Shown here: piece after piece, positions 25,449 to 35,993 of the stretch
How positions within the stretch are numbered: position 1 is the first letter of the stretch
Layout of the letters: each line of letters starts with the position of its first letter
From: Postechiella marina
Lineage (GTDB): Bacteria; Bacteroidota; Bacteroidia; Flavobacteriales; Flavobacteriaceae
Reading direction: 5' to 3'
Length of the DNA: 64,000 nucleotides
Assembly: GCF_039538365.1 (NCBI RefSeq)
Contig: NZ_BAABCA010000002.1
Coordinates: 62,001-126,000, forward strand
The notes under the pieces: generated by a model
Told to the model about the DNA's origin: nothing
Databases searched by the model: none
The model's input: only the letters and a program-made list of their open reading frames with translations
Program-made: the position numbers and the translations under genes

Positions 25449-28400
25449 TTATACTACCTCGTTTTGTTTGCTAAACTTTCTATGCAGAGAAGGTGTTTGG
25501 TTAAAGGCTGTTTTAAAACATTTTCTAAAATATTTTATGTCGTTAAACCCTACATCGTAAACAATTTCAGAAATACTCATATCGGTATTTCTTAATAATT
25601 GACTTGCTTTTTTTAATCTGATTGTTCTAATAAATTCAGATATAGATTGCCCTGTAAGGACTTTAACCTTTTTGTAAACCACAGTTCTACTCATGGCTAA
25701 ATCTTCACAAAATTTATTGACATTAAATTCTGAGTTCGACACATTTTCTTCTATAATTTCCATTGCTTTTTTTAAAAAAACCTCATCTGTAGACACAACA
25801 GTAATCTCTTTAGGTTCTAAAAGAATATCTTTTTTAAATTTTTCTATTAACAGCCTTCTAGATTTTAAAATATTTTGCACCTGCAACTTTAAAGTTTGGG
25901 CATCGAACGGTTTTGTTAAATAAACATCTGCGCCAATTTTATAACCTTGAGATTGCACTTTAGACGATGTCCTTGCTGTTAATAACAAAACAGGAATATG
26001 ACTTGTTTTTATATTAGTCTTTATTTGGTGACACAGCTCTAAACCATCCATTTTAGGCATCATTACATCACTAATAATTAAGTCTACAGATAATGATTGC
26101 GCTATATGAATGCCTTCTTCTCCATTTTTTGCTTCAAACACATTGTATAAACCTTCAAAAATACCTTTAACAAAAGATCGCACTTCATCATTATCTTCAA
26201 CTAATAATATACTTGACAAACCATCTTTAATAAATACTTCTTGCGTTTTACTCTCTTCGCCTACCCAACCTAAATTCATTACTGCAGGATCGTAATAATC
26301 TAAATTATTTGTAAAACCATCTAAAAGTTCTTCGTTTACAATCATTTCTTTTTTAGATAGATGCGTTTTACCTAAGGGTAATAAAATTGTAAACTGTGTG
26401 CCCTTACCTTGCTCACTCTCTACTAATATTTGACCTTTATGAAGCAGTACAATATCTTTTGCCAATGCTAAACCTACACCTGTACCAGACCGCAACTCAT
26501 GATGTTGACCTAACTGAAAAAATCTATCAAATATATGAGGCAGATCTTCTTCTCTTATTCCTTTACCATTATCTTTAATTATTATTTTTAATTGTTTTGA
26601 TTCTAAAACAAGATTATCATCTGTAGAAATATGTAGCGATATTTCACCTTTACTAGGTGTAAATTTAAATGCGTTAGACAAAACATTTAAAACAACCTTT
26701 TTCATTTCAATCTCATCAAACCACACCTCGTAAAACTTATTGTCTGACACAAAGGTGTAATCTATACTCCTATTATTAGCCAACTCTTCAAAAGACAGTT
26801 TAATGTTTTCTAAAAAAGGCACTATATTTCTTTTAGTTGCCATTAATTTAAGCTTGCCAGATTCACTCTTTCTAAAATCTAATAACTGATTTATAAGTTG
26901 CAATAAAATGGTAGCATTTCTATACATACCAGACAATTGTTTTTGTAAACCTTCGTCTGCTTTATTTTTATCTATAAGTCGTTTTAAAGGGCCTATAATT
27001 AATGTTAATGGTGTTCTAAAATCGTGAGAAATATTGGTAAATAATTGTAATTTTAGTCTGTTAACTTCTTCTATATGCTCCCTATCTAATCGCTCTTGTT
27101 TTAATTGATTTCGATCTTTAACCCTAAGTAAATTATATTTTCTAATGGTTAGAGCTATTGCCAATAAAAGAGACACATAAATAAAATATGCCAACCATGT
27201 TGCCCAAAACGGTTTTTTTATATGAAGAGTTACCCCTTTGGTAACATTACCCCAAACACCATTGGAGTTTGATGCCTTTACATAAAACTTATAATTTCCA
27301 GGGTTAATATTAGTATATGTTGCGGTTTGTTTATTGCCAATGTAATTCCAATCGGAATCGAACCCATCTAGTTTATAAGCATACAAGTTCTTTTTTGAAT
27401 TTGAATAGCCTAACGCCACAAAATCGAAACTAAAATCGTTTTGATTATGCGCTAACTCAATCTTATCAAAGCTTTCTACACTTTTTAAATAAGGCTTATT
27501 TCTTACTTTAAAACCACTTATATGAATTGGTGGCATATAACTATCGTTATCAATAATATTATCAGGGTTAAAAATGGTAACACCATTACTTCCTCCAAAA
27601 ATTAACTCGCCATTTTTAGTTTTTAAACTCGCCCCATAATTAAACTCGTTACCTTGAAGCCCATCAATTTTATCGAAAGTTTTTATCTGTTTTGTATCTC
27701 TGTTTATTCGACTTATACCTTTATTGGTACTTACCCAAATATTATTGTTATCGTCGGGTAAAATGGCGTAAACTACCTCGTTAGGCAATCCGTCTTTTAA
27801 ACCGTAAGACGTACTCTTTTTTGTAATTAAATTATATTTATAGAGCCCATCTCCTTCTGTACCAACCCAAAGATTATTGTTTGAAGTTTCGTAAATACTT
27901 ATAACCTGATTTACAGAAAAAGGCCCTTGAGGTTTATCTCGATAATTTACACTTTCAATTATTTTTTTATCAATATCTATTTTAGCAAGCCCATTAGAGC
28001 TACCAACATAAATAGTATTGTTATCCATTGATTTTTCTATGGTATACACAAAGGTTCCTATAATATTATTGGGGTCGGGTATTTTTGTAAATTTTTTAGT
28101 CTTGGTATTAAAAAAATTTAAACCACCTTCGTTAGTCCCAATCCATAAATTATGTTTAGAATCTTCTATTAAAGCAGTAATCTTATTATCACTTAATGCT
28201 CTAGAATCTCTATAAAAGCTTTGGTATTGTATATTTTTAGAGTGATCTTCTTTTATATTAATATAATTAAGTCCGCCACCATGAGTACCTACCCATAAAT
28301 TTCCTTGGTAATCTTTTATAATATCTTTTACATTATTTGATGTTAGTCCCCCAATATCGTTCGATTCGCCCTTGTAATACGTAAATTTCTGATCTTTTGT

Positions 28401-29597
28401 ATTATAAAAATTAAGTCCGCCACCTTCTGTACCAATCCATAAATTTTGATGCGCATCTTCAACAATAGAACTCACCACTTTATAATTTAAATGTCTATTA
28501 CCAATACCAGCGGTTAGTGTAAAAAAATGACTTGAATTTCTGTCTAAATAATCTATACCGCCTGCCCAAGTACCAATCCATAAATCGCCACGTGCATCTT
28601 CTAATATACTGTATATTGAATTTTGGCTAAGGCTATTAGAATTATTAACATCATTCTCGTATTTAAATATTGTTTTAATTTCATGATTAAACCTATATAA
28701 ACCAGAATAACTTCCTATCCAAAATACACCTTCTTTATCTTGACAAATGGTTCTAACAGGGTTATCTATAATTTTTTTAGAATTAACTAAATAATCTTCA
28801 AACCTTTTGGTAATAGGATTAAAAAAAGCAAGACCGCCATGGTAGCCCAACCAAATATTATGATCTTTATCTTTATACAACTCTACAACACTATTAGTTA
28901 CTGCATGAGGCGAACTGTTTTCTGGATATTTAAATGTTTTAAATACATTTAATTTATAATTGTAAACTTCTATGTTTTTTTCTGTACAAATCCATAGAGC
29001 GCTTTCTTTATCATCTACAATAGATAGCACATTATTAGAAGTAATGCTTAGTGTCTCTAATGTTTTCGTATTTAATTTATCTACACCAACATCTGTGGCA
29101 ACCCACATAAATGTAGAATCTATAGGAGCTATATCTTTAATAGTATTTGTATAATATTCTAGAGTGTTACTATATTTTTTAATTCTAATAAAATTATCTT
29201 CCTTTCTGTTATACAAATTAAGCCCCTTCATGGTTCCTACCCATATTTGGCCTTGATTATCTAGAGTAATCTCTGTAATTCTGTTATGGCTTAAACTATT
29301 CTCGTCTTCTGAGTTGTAATTGTAAACCTTAAAATTTACACCATCGTATTTATTTAAACCATATCTAGTGCCAAACCACAAAAAGCCTTCGTTATCTTGA
29401 AGAATAGATATTACAGATCTTTGAGAAAGCCCATCTTTAGTGCTTATGTTTTTAAAATTAAGGTTTTTATTAAATGTATTTTTATTTTGAGTATAGACAC
29501 ATAAACTTGCTAAAAAAAAGAAGAAATAAAGCATTGACCTTTTTATAAAAAAAAGATTAATTATGTAATTATTTATATTTTCTATTTTATTATCCAT
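25449..29597 (-). CDS. Hybrid two-component system regulator (HTCS) of the second PUL
   Basis: 1382-residue sensor-regulator combining a sensor kinase, receiver and DNA-binding domain. After an N-terminal hydrophobic segment come many beta-propeller (Reg_prop) repeats of the form WIGTxxGGLNFYN (about 45-700), a Y_Y_Y domain and a membrane helix (about 795-817). The histidine kinase has FTNISHDFRTPLT (about 855), NAFKFTP and GTGVGLAL. The receiver has DVMMPKMDG (phospho-Asp about 1175) and LTKPFD. A C-terminal AraC-type HTH (about 1290-1376) follows. HTCS proteins sense a specific oligosaccharide in the periplasm and induce their own PUL. A later Met (codon 22) is an alternative start just before the hydrophobic signal. 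Confidence 0.95.
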   Translation of the reverse strand: MDNKIENINNYIINLFFIKRSMLYFFFFLASLCVYTQNKNTFNKNLNFKNISTKDGLSQRSVISILQDNEGFLWFGTRYGLNKYDGVNFKVYNYNSEDENSLSHNRITEITLDNQGQIWVGTMKGLNLYNRKEDNFIRIKKYSNTLEYYTNTIKDIAPIDSTFMWVATDVGVDKLNTKTLETLSITSNNVLSIVDDKESALWICTEKNIEVYNYKLNVFKTFKYPENSSPHAVTNSVVELYKDKDHNIWLGYHGGLAFFNPITKRFEDYLVNSKKIIDNPVRTICQDKEGVFWIGSYSGLYRFNHEIKTIFKYENDVNNSNSLSQNSIYSILEDARGDLWIGTWAGGIDYLDRNSSHFFTLTAGIGNRHLNYKVVSSIVEDAHQNLWIGTEGGGLNFYNTKDQKFTYYKGESNDIGGLTSNNVKDIIKDYQGNLWVGTHGGGLNYINIKEDHSKNIQYQSFYRDSRALSDNKITALIEDSKHNLWIGTNEGGLNFFNTKTKKFTKIPDPNNIIGTFVYTIEKSMDNNTIYVGSSNGLAKIDIDKKIIESVNYRDKPQGPFSVNQVISIYETSNNNLWVGTEGDGLYKYNLITKKSTSYGLKDGLPNEVVYAILPDDNNNIWVSTNKGISRINRDTKQIKTFDKIDGLQGNEFNYGASLKTKNGELIFGGSNGVTIFNPDNIIDNDSYMPPIHISGFKVRNKPYLKSVESFDKIELAHNQNDFSFDFVALGYSNSKKNLYAYKLDGFDSDWNYIGNKQTATYTNINPGNYKFYVKASNSNGVWGNVTKGVTLHIKKPFWATWLAYFIYVSLLLAIALTIRKYNLLRVKDRNQLKQERLDREHIEEVNRLKLQLFTNISHDFRTPLTLIIGPLKRLIDKNKADEGLQKQLSGMYRNATILLQLINQLLDFRKSESGKLKLMATKRNIVPFLENIKLSFEELANNRSIDYTFVSDNKFYEVWFDEIEMKKVVLNVLSNAFKFTPSKGEISLHISTDDNLVLESKQLKIIIKDNGKGIREEDLPHIFDRFFQLGQHHELRSGTGVGLALAKDIVLLHKGQILVESEQGKGTQFTILLPLGKTHLSKKEMIVNEELLDGFTNNLDYYDPAVMNLGWVGEESKTQEVFIKDGLSSILLVEDNDEVRSFVKGIFEGLYNVFEAKNGEEGIHIAQSLSVDLIISDVMMPKMDGLELCHQIKTNIKTSHIPVLLLTARTSSKVQSQGYKIGADVYLTKPFDAQTLKLQVQNILKSRRLLIEKFKKDILLEPKEITVVSTDEVFLKKAMEIIEENVSNSEFNVNKFCEDLAMSRTVVYKKVKVLTGQSISEFIRTIRLKKASQLLRNTDMSISEIVYDVGFNDIKYFRKCFKTAFNQTPSLHRKFSKQNEVV

Positions 29598-29657
29598 TGG
29601 TGTCTTTTAATAGCAAAATTTAAGTAACCTCTCTAAATTAACAAACTATTTTAAATA

Positions 29658-29682
29658 CCCCCTGTTTTCTTCAAAACTGGGG
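29658..29682 (-). terminator. Hairpin between susD and the HTCS gene
   Basis: The inverted repeat CCCCTGTTTT / AAAACTGGGG has one mismatch and a 4-base loop. It lies 57 bp past the susD stop and 61 bp before the HTCS start. The tail on the minus strand is only modestly T-rich (TATTTAAAA). It may partially terminate the susCD transcript so that the regulator is made in smaller amounts, or it may be a regulatory site. Confidence 0.45.
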
Positions 29683-29738
29683 ATATAAAAATAACTCAAC
29701 GTAAAAATTTTTAGCTCAATTTACCTTTAATATAATAT

Positions 29739-31535
29739 TTAATACCCAGGGTTTTGCTCTTTTAACTCAGGGTTCTTGTCTAATGCCGATTGCGGAATTG
29801 GCATCAAATAGTTTTTATCGTCCCAAATGTATGTTCTTCTCGTATTTGTATAAGGATCTTTTGCTAGTTTATCTCCAGGAGCAAGTACATCGTCCATAGT
29901 ACTTGGAGTTAAGTAAAGTATAGTACCATCATCTTGCTTTAAAGCGTAGCAACAAGACATGTATCCTCCTTCTTCTGGCGCAGCAGGATTAACAGGAACA
30001 CTTCCATTACAAACATCTGCTCCTATTCTCCAACGACGGATATCCCAAAAGCGGTGACCTTCAAAAGCCAACTCAACTTTACGTTCGTGCTGAATTCTTT
30101 TAAACATACCATCTGGATCTAAACCAGGATAATTAACCTCTAGATTTGGCATGTTCGAACGGTTTCTTACCACATTAATCGCATCATAAACAGTTTGATC
30201 TGGCCCTACCGCTTCATTTTGAGCTTCTGCATAATTTAGGTATACTTCTCCCAAACGTAATACAATCCAACTTTGCTTTGATTGACCAAAATCGAAAGCT
30301 GTTACCTCTTCAGACATAAACTTTTTTAAGTAATACCCTGTAATTGTAGCCAGCCCTTGAGCATGGGGTGCATCTGTGTTTTTTATAGGCCCCCAAGTAC
30401 TATTACTAGCATCATAAACCCAAGCAAGATCGTAAGTAACACCTCCATAAAATGTTGAACCGTGATGTATTACTGTCTGCTCTAATCTTGGGTCTCTATT
30501 TTTATAAGGGTCGTGCGGATCGTGACCATTTGCAACAGTAGCAGGCAAACCATTTGCAAGCTCGTAAGAGGCTACCAAATCTTCGGTAGGGTTATGTTGT
30601 CCTCCCCAAGTACCACGATTACTAGGAGGTCGAGAGAAATTATCGACTGTCCCTCCTTTATTTACACCATCAAACAATATTTCGAAAAGAACCTCTTTGT
30701 TGTTTCCTTCTGAAACAAACAGTTTTTGATAATCTGGCTCCATAGTACGATCACTTGTACCTTCGTTTACTGCATCTATTACTTTTTTTGACATAACTGC
30801 CGATTTAGCATATCTTTTTGCATGCAACAACATGCGTCCATGAAATCCCCATGCAGCTTCTTTGCAAATACGTCCCCATTCTGAACCTGCCACATTCATA
30901 TCTTTGGCAAAAGGCAAAGCCTCTGCTACTTCTTCAAACTCTGTATCAATAAAATCATAAACATCTGTTTCTGGTGTTCTAGACTTATATAAAGCGTCAA
31001 CGTCTGTAATATCTGGCACTTCTGTTATAAGTGGAACAGCTCCATATCTTCGTACTAAATCGAAATAGAAAAATGCTCTTAAAAACCGAGCTTCTGTTTT
31101 CATTAACTGCATGTTGGAATTTGAAGAAAGAGAAGAGCCTTCTATACCATCAATAAAGGTATTACACTCAAAAATAGCAGTATAATTTTCTTCCCAGTTA
31201 CTAAACTGTTGGCCATTGGTTGGTGTTTGTCCGTAATTAACATAATGCCATGCTTCTACATATCCACTTTTATTAGCTATAAGATCGGTTGTGCAATCTA
31301 AAAAACTACGTCTTCCTAAACCACGTCCTTTGTGGCCTATAGACTCCCAACCAAACCCATTTGGCATATAACTGTAAATATCTGACAGTAATGCTTTGGC
31401 ATATCCTTCATTTTCAAATACAGCAGCACTTGATATTTTATTAAGCGGTTCACTTTCAAGATAATCATCTGCGCAACCAACATACAGAATACTTGATAAG
31501 GCTATAAAAAATAATATATATAATTTTTTCATCAT
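29739..31535 (-). CDS. SusD-family glycan-binding lipoprotein, sulfated-uronide PUL
   Basis: Start set at the ATGATG encoding MMKKLYILFF. The longer frame reads back into the susC coding end and gives no signal peptide. The lipoprotein signal ends in VGC. SusD features include the helical AEARFLRAFFYFDLVRRYG segment, LGEVYLNYAEAQNEA, and RKVELAFEGHRFWDIRRWR near the C-terminus, ending in a typical KEQNPGY tail. About 598 residues. It lies 15 bp after the susC stop, so the pair is one transcript. The specificity is unknown and inferred from the neighbouring sulfatase, GH88 and uronate genes. Confidence 0.94.
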   Translation of the reverse strand: MMKKLYILFFIALSSILYVGCADDYLESEPLNKISSAAVFENEGYAKALLSDIYSYMPNGFGWESIGHKGRGLGRRSFLDCTTDLIANKSGYVEAWHYVNYGQTPTNGQQFSNWEENYTAIFECNTFIDGIEGSSLSSNSNMQLMKTEARFLRAFFYFDLVRRYGAVPLITEVPDITDVDALYKSRTPETDVYDFIDTEFEEVAEALPFAKDMNVAGSEWGRICKEAAWGFHGRMLLHAKRYAKSAVMSKKVIDAVNEGTSDRTMEPDYQKLFVSEGNNKEVLFEILFDGVNKGGTVDNFSRPPSNRGTWGGQHNPTEDLVASYELANGLPATVANGHDPHDPYKNRDPRLEQTVIHHGSTFYGGVTYDLAWVYDASNSTWGPIKNTDAPHAQGLATITGYYLKKFMSEEVTAFDFGQSKQSWIVLRLGEVYLNYAEAQNEAVGPDQTVYDAINVVRNRSNMPNLEVNYPGLDPDGMFKRIQHERKVELAFEGHRFWDIRRWRIGADVCNGSVPVNPAAPEEGGYMSCCYALKQDDGTILYLTPSTMDDVLAPGDKLAKDPYTNTRRTYIWDDKNYLMPIPQSALDKNPELKEQNPGY

Positions 31536-31549
31536 TTTAATTTTAAAAT

Positions 31550-34500
31550 TTAAAAGGTTACGTTTACAGCAAAACTTATAGTTCGCATAGGCATGTAATA
31601 ATATGGATGTGTGCCTAAATCTGAAGCCTCTGGATCCCAATAATCTATATTAGTTATAGAGAAAAGATTACTACCTGTTACAGATAAACGTAAAGCATCA
31701 ATTCCTAAATGCTGTAAGGCTGGAAGGTCGGGAACATTATATGCAAACTCTGCATTTCTTAATTTTACAAACCAACCATCTGTTAACCAATAGTCTGAAT
31801 TTGGATCATTATTACCAGAGTTTCCTTGGTAATTTCTTGGTAACCAAGAAATTGTATTGTCTTCTGTCCAAGCATTTGTAAAAGCAACAATTCCGTTACC
31901 ATCATTTACAAAAGGAGATGGTTTATAGCTATGAATGTAACGCGAACCTCCTTGAAAATCTGCACTTAACTCAAAGCCTTTGTAAGCAAAAAAAGTATTT
32001 AGTCCAAATACGACTTCTGGCATACCTCCACGACCAATAAAAGTACGATCGTTACCATCAATTAAACCATCTGGAATTCCATCTGGTCCAGAAATATCTT
32101 TATACTTAATATCTCCAGATTGGTAATCTCCAAAAAAGGATTGATCTGGAGAGTTTGCTACATCGTCAGCATTTTTAAAAAGTCCTAATGAGACATATCC
32201 ATAACGAGAATCAAATGAGCGTCCGGTTTGTTTTAGTCCATCTGGAATATTAGCACTCTCAGACATTTCTATAATTTTACTGGTAGCATAGGTAAAAGTT
32301 CCTTGAAGACTCATATTTAAATCTCCAAAGTTATTTTTATACCTTAAAGAAGCTTCTAACCCCTTATTTTCTACAATACCAGAGTTAAATGGCGCTAGAG
32401 TTGCTCCAACTTCTAAGGGAATATCTGCTCTAGAAATTAATAAACCCTCTGTTCGTTTTTTAAATAGCTCTAAATCACCTGTTATTTTGCCATTAAGAAT
32501 TCCATAATCTAAACCAAAATTATAAATCTTAGCCTTTTCCCATGTTACTACTGGGTTAGGTATTACATCTGGCGAAATGGCTTGCAGATATCCTGTTCCT
32601 GTAATTGTTCCTGAAGGATTATTACGTGTTTCACTAAACTCAAAAAGAGACAAATATTGATACGGGTTAATACGATCGTTACCGTAAACACCCCATCCTG
32701 CTCTAAGTTTTAAGTTAGACAACCATTCGATATCGCTCATAAAATCTTCGTTCGAAATTCTCCATCCAGCAGATAATGCAGGAAACCATCCACCAGCATT
32801 ATCTTTAGGAAAGTTAAACGACTTATCGTAGCGTGTATTTAATTGAAGTAAATACTTATTATCGTAATTATAATTAATACGCATAGCGTATCCTAAACGT
32901 GCATTTTCGTTTGCAGAACCATCGTTACTAACTCGTGCAGTAGAACCAGCAAAAAGTTGATCTATGGATTCTGAAATAAACCCATCTCTAAAGCCTTCAA
33001 TCCACTCATTATAATAATCTGAATGTTCGAATACGAATAAACCTCCTAACGAATGTTTACCAAAAGTTTTTTGATAATCTAAAATAAATTGCCCTGTTTT
33101 TCTAGTTCTTTCGGTCATACGTTGAGTAAGCTCTGCAGAAGCAATAGATTGTTTTTTATCTAACACAGGATCTGTTCCGGTGTAAAAAGTGTACGGTGTT
33201 TCAAAAGTTTTCTTTTTAAGAAAATCTCTATCAAAGGAGTATGCATATTTTGCAATTAAACCTTCTACAAAAGGCACCTTATACTTAAAGCTAAGTGTAC
33301 TTTGAAAACTGGAGTTTTGGTTTCTTTCATATCCTGAATTATTCATGTATCCAATTGGAGATGCATTCAACCCATTCCAGTGCAACTCTTGTTTCCCGTC
33401 TATATAAACATATGGCGCAAAAGTTGGGTAACTCGTACTTATTAATTGGAAATTTTCATTTGCAGATTCGCTTCTTTTATCCGATCGCCCTGCTATATTT
33501 AAAGACATGCTTAAATTTTTAGAAATGTCTCCATCAATATTTACACGTAAATTATATCTCTTATAAGAAGACAAATCATACAAACCATCTTGATTAAGAT
33601 ACTCTAAAGACGTTAGATATCTTACATTTTTTGTACCATTAGAAATTGTTATAGCATGTGTTTGAATTGGTGCACTTTTTTTTAAGCTTTCTTCCCACCA
33701 ATCTGTACTTGGTTCTGATCCATCTAGAAAAGCTGCTAGTTGCTCATCAGTAAATTCAGGCACATAATCGCTTCCAGAAATATCTGCTGTGTTCTTAATT
33801 GCCTCATTTAAATGCGTTGCATATTGGTAAGCGTTCATTCTATCTGGCAAAAATAAAGGTGTTTGAGTCCCAAAACTAGTCGAATAATTAACCTCTGCAA
33901 CACCTTCTCTAGCTCGTTTTGTAGTAATAAGAATAACACCATTTGCACCTTTAACACCATAAATAGCAGCAGATGCAGCATCTTTTAATATTGTTACACT
34001 CGCTATATCGTTAGGGTTAATTCTATTCATACCTCTTTCTATACCATCTACTAAAACAAGAGGAGAATTGTTACTGTCGCTAAATGTACTTTTTCCACGA
34101 ATAAAAAAATCGACATCCTCGCCACCAGGGCTTCCACTTCTAGACATTGCAGTAACTCCCGTAACCTTGCCTGCTAAACTCGATGCTAAATTTGGAGTAG
34201 CTGCTTTAACAAACGAGGTTCCTTTAATTGTAGATACAGACCCGGTTAAATCTGCTTTTCTTTGCGTACCGTAACCAACAACAACAACTTCATCTAAAGA
34301 CTCATTATCTTCTTCTAAAATAATATTGATGGTAGTTTGGCTACTTACATCAACCTCTTTGCTTTTATATCCTAAAAAACTAACCACTAAAACATCGGTA
34401 TTAGCTACATTTTTTAGACTATAATTTCCATCAAAATCAGATTGCGTTCCATTACTTGTTCCTTTTACTATAATGTTGGCTCCTGGTAAAGGTCCATTTT

Positions 34501-34618
34501 GGTCAGAAACAGTTCCTTTAATCCCATTTTGACCTATCGAGGTCATACTTGTGAAAAACACTAAAAAGTATAGTAAGACTTTACCATACTCTAATAGTTT
34601 GAGTTTGTTTTTTTTCAT
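31550..34618 (-). CDS. SusC-family TonB-dependent outer-membrane transporter, sulfated-uronide PUL
   Basis: 1022-residue TonB-dependent importer. It has a signal peptide (about 10-29), a carboxypeptidase-like domain (GIKGTVSDQNGPLPGANI), and a plug with LDEVVVVGYGTQRKADLTGS and NDIASVTILKDAASAAIYG. The beta-barrel ends FAVNVTF. Its sequence differs clearly from the alginate-locus SusC, so it is an independent acquisition or ancient paralogue rather than a recent duplicate. It is first in the minus-strand unit. The 226-bp leader before it has no classic -7 box, which is common for HTCS-activated promoters. Confidence 0.95.
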   Translation of the reverse strand: MKKNKLKLLEYGKVLLYFLVFFTSMTSIGQNGIKGTVSDQNGPLPGANIIVKGTSNGTQSDFDGNYSLKNVANTDVLVVSFLGYKSKEVDVSSQTTINIILEEDNESLDEVVVVGYGTQRKADLTGSVSTIKGTSFVKAATPNLASSLAGKVTGVTAMSRSGSPGGEDVDFFIRGKSTFSDSNNSPLVLVDGIERGMNRINPNDIASVTILKDAASAAIYGVKGANGVILITTKRAREGVAEVNYSTSFGTQTPLFLPDRMNAYQYATHLNEAIKNTADISGSDYVPEFTDEQLAAFLDGSEPSTDWWEESLKKSAPIQTHAITISNGTKNVRYLTSLEYLNQDGLYDLSSYKRYNLRVNIDGDISKNLSMSLNIAGRSDKRSESANENFQLISTSYPTFAPYVYIDGKQELHWNGLNASPIGYMNNSGYERNQNSSFQSTLSFKYKVPFVEGLIAKYAYSFDRDFLKKKTFETPYTFYTGTDPVLDKKQSIASAELTQRMTERTRKTGQFILDYQKTFGKHSLGGLFVFEHSDYYNEWIEGFRDGFISESIDQLFAGSTARVSNDGSANENARLGYAMRINYNYDNKYLLQLNTRYDKSFNFPKDNAGGWFPALSAGWRISNEDFMSDIEWLSNLKLRAGWGVYGNDRINPYQYLSLFEFSETRNNPSGTITGTGYLQAISPDVIPNPVVTWEKAKIYNFGLDYGILNGKITGDLELFKKRTEGLLISRADIPLEVGATLAPFNSGIVENKGLEASLRYKNNFGDLNMSLQGTFTYATSKIIEMSESANIPDGLKQTGRSFDSRYGYVSLGLFKNADDVANSPDQSFFGDYQSGDIKYKDISGPDGIPDGLIDGNDRTFIGRGGMPEVVFGLNTFFAYKGFELSADFQGGSRYIHSYKPSPFVNDGNGIVAFTNAWTEDNTISWLPRNYQGNSGNNDPNSDYWLTDGWFVKLRNAEFAYNVPDLPALQHLGIDALRLSVTGSNLFSITNIDYWDPEASDLGTHPYYYMPMRTISFAVNVTF

Positions 34619-34674
34619 AAAATTCTTGATTTAATTTAGTTACAACAAAGAACATAAACAACTAAAAACAAGAA

Positions 34675-34705
34675 GGGTAAAATAATACTTAATAAAGGGG
34701 GTAAA
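34675..34705 (-). promoter_or_regulatory. Candidate HTCS-binding direct repeat upstream of susC
   Basis: Two copies of TTTACCC on the minus strand (34681-34675 and 34705-34699), 24 bp apart, lie 57-87 bp before the susC start. AraC-type HTCS domains bind directly repeated sites roughly two helical turns apart. No consensus is known for this regulator, so this is only a candidate. Confidence 0.3.
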
Positions 34706-34844
34706 TTGATTTGCAGCAAGAATACAACGCCTAAAAACTAAACAAAAAAGGCAACTACAAAAACGTTAAAACCCCTGAAAGAAACTAGAACTTATAAAGC
34801 ATTAACTAAACAAAAAAAACACAAATAAATAAAAAAGAAACGCT

Positions 34845-35867
34845 TTACATTTTCTTAGACGAATTGCGTTTAATAAGTTCGATATCCAAAACAGCAGACT
34901 GTTTTTTTCTATTAATATCTTTATTTTTTATTTGCTGAAGAAGTACTGAAGAAGCTATTTTTCCCATTTCGAAATCGGGCTGATTAATAGTAGTAAGTGA
35001 TGGCTCTATAACTCCCGAAATAGGATCGTTATTAAAACCTACCACAGCAATATCATCTGGCACTTTAACACCTTTACTTTTAAAATACTGCATAGCTCCA
35101 ATTGCAGCTGTATCGTTGGCAGAATAAACACCATCTACAACAGGCAATTTTAATACTTTTTTAGCCGATTCGATACCGTTATCTTCAGAAAGCATAGACT
35201 CAAAACAATAAGCTTCGTTAAACTCTATATCATGTTTTTTTAAAGCATCGATATACCCTTGCTTTCTATTTCTATAGAGCGATACGGTTTGAGGCCCAGA
35301 AAAATAAACAATATGCTTACACCCATTTGCAATTAAATGCTCTGTTGCTTCAAAACTAGCCTTGTAATCGTTAATACTTATACTTGAACAATTTTCAAAA
35401 TCGCAAGGCCTATCATAAAACACAATTGGCCCAACATTATTTAAATAAGGTTTTAAATGATCCATATTTTCTGTCTCCATAGATGTAGATATAAGTATAC
35501 CATCTACCCTATTGGATAAGAGTGAATTCATAATTTTTTTCTCTCTATCTAAACTTTCTAAAGACTGACAAATAACAACATTATACCCTGCTTGATATGC
35601 GGTTTCTTCGATACCTGAAATAACATTAGAGAAAAAATTACGAGAAATTCTAGGCACAATAACTCCTATTGTATTGGTTTTATTGGTTCTTAAATTAGAA
35701 GCCAAACTATTACGTTGGTAACCCAGCTCGTTAGCCTTATCTAGAATGCGCTTTTTTGTTTTTGCAGATACTCGTGGGCTATCGTTTAAAGCTCTAGAAA
35801 CTGTAGAACTATCAATTTCTAAAGCCCTGGCTAAATCGTGTATAGTTATTTGTTCTGTTTTCTTCAC
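34845..35867 (-). CDS. LacI-family transcriptional regulator
   Basis: 340-residue repressor. The N-terminal LacI helix-turn-helix is clear: TIHDLARALEIDSSTVSRAL (about 8-27) followed by the hinge region LGYQRNSLASNLRTNKT. The periplasmic-binding-protein-like ligand domain follows (about 60-335), with IGVIVPRISRNFFSNVISGIE and DGVYSANDTAAIGAM. It is divergent from the uronate operon and separated from it by a long palindrome with the CG-centred core expected for LacI proteins. It probably represses both itself and kduI onwards until a uronate intermediate (perhaps KDG) binds. Confidence 0.92.
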   Translation of the reverse strand: MKKTEQITIHDLARALEIDSSTVSRALNDSPRVSAKTKKRILDKANELGYQRNSLASNLRTNKTNTIGVIVPRISRNFFSNVISGIEETAYQAGYNVVICQSLESLDREKKIMNSLLSNRVDGILISTSMETENMDHLKPYLNNVGPIVFYDRPCDFENCSSISINDYKASFEATEHLIANGCKHIVYFSGPQTVSLYRNRKQGYIDALKKHDIEFNEAYCFESMLSEDNGIESAKKVLKLPVVDGVYSANDTAAIGAMQYFKSKGVKVPDDIAVVGFNNDPISGVIEPSLTTINQPDFEMGKIASSVLLQQIKNKDINRKKQSAVLDIELIKRNSSKKM

Positions 35868-35963
35868 TTTTACTTATAAATTAACTATTGCTTCATACCA
35901 TTTTAGCTATAAAAAATTCAAATATAAGTTATAAAAACAGTTAAAACCAATATTCCCTTTTAT

Positions 35964-35993
35964 CAAATATAGTAATTAATTTTAAAAATACAA
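35964..35993 (-). promoter_or_regulatory. LacI-gene promoter inside the palindrome
   Basis: On the minus strand TTG (35993-35991), exactly 19 bases, then TATATTTG (35971-35964): a perfect Bacteroidota consensus. It is contained in the left arm of the 62-bp palindrome and so overlaps the presumed operator, implying autorepression. Confidence 0.75.

Noticed and set aside
31536..31640. 35-codon N-terminal extension of the second SusD
   Set aside because: It overlaps the susC coding end and would bury the lipoprotein signal. MMKKLYILFF gives a normal signal peptide.
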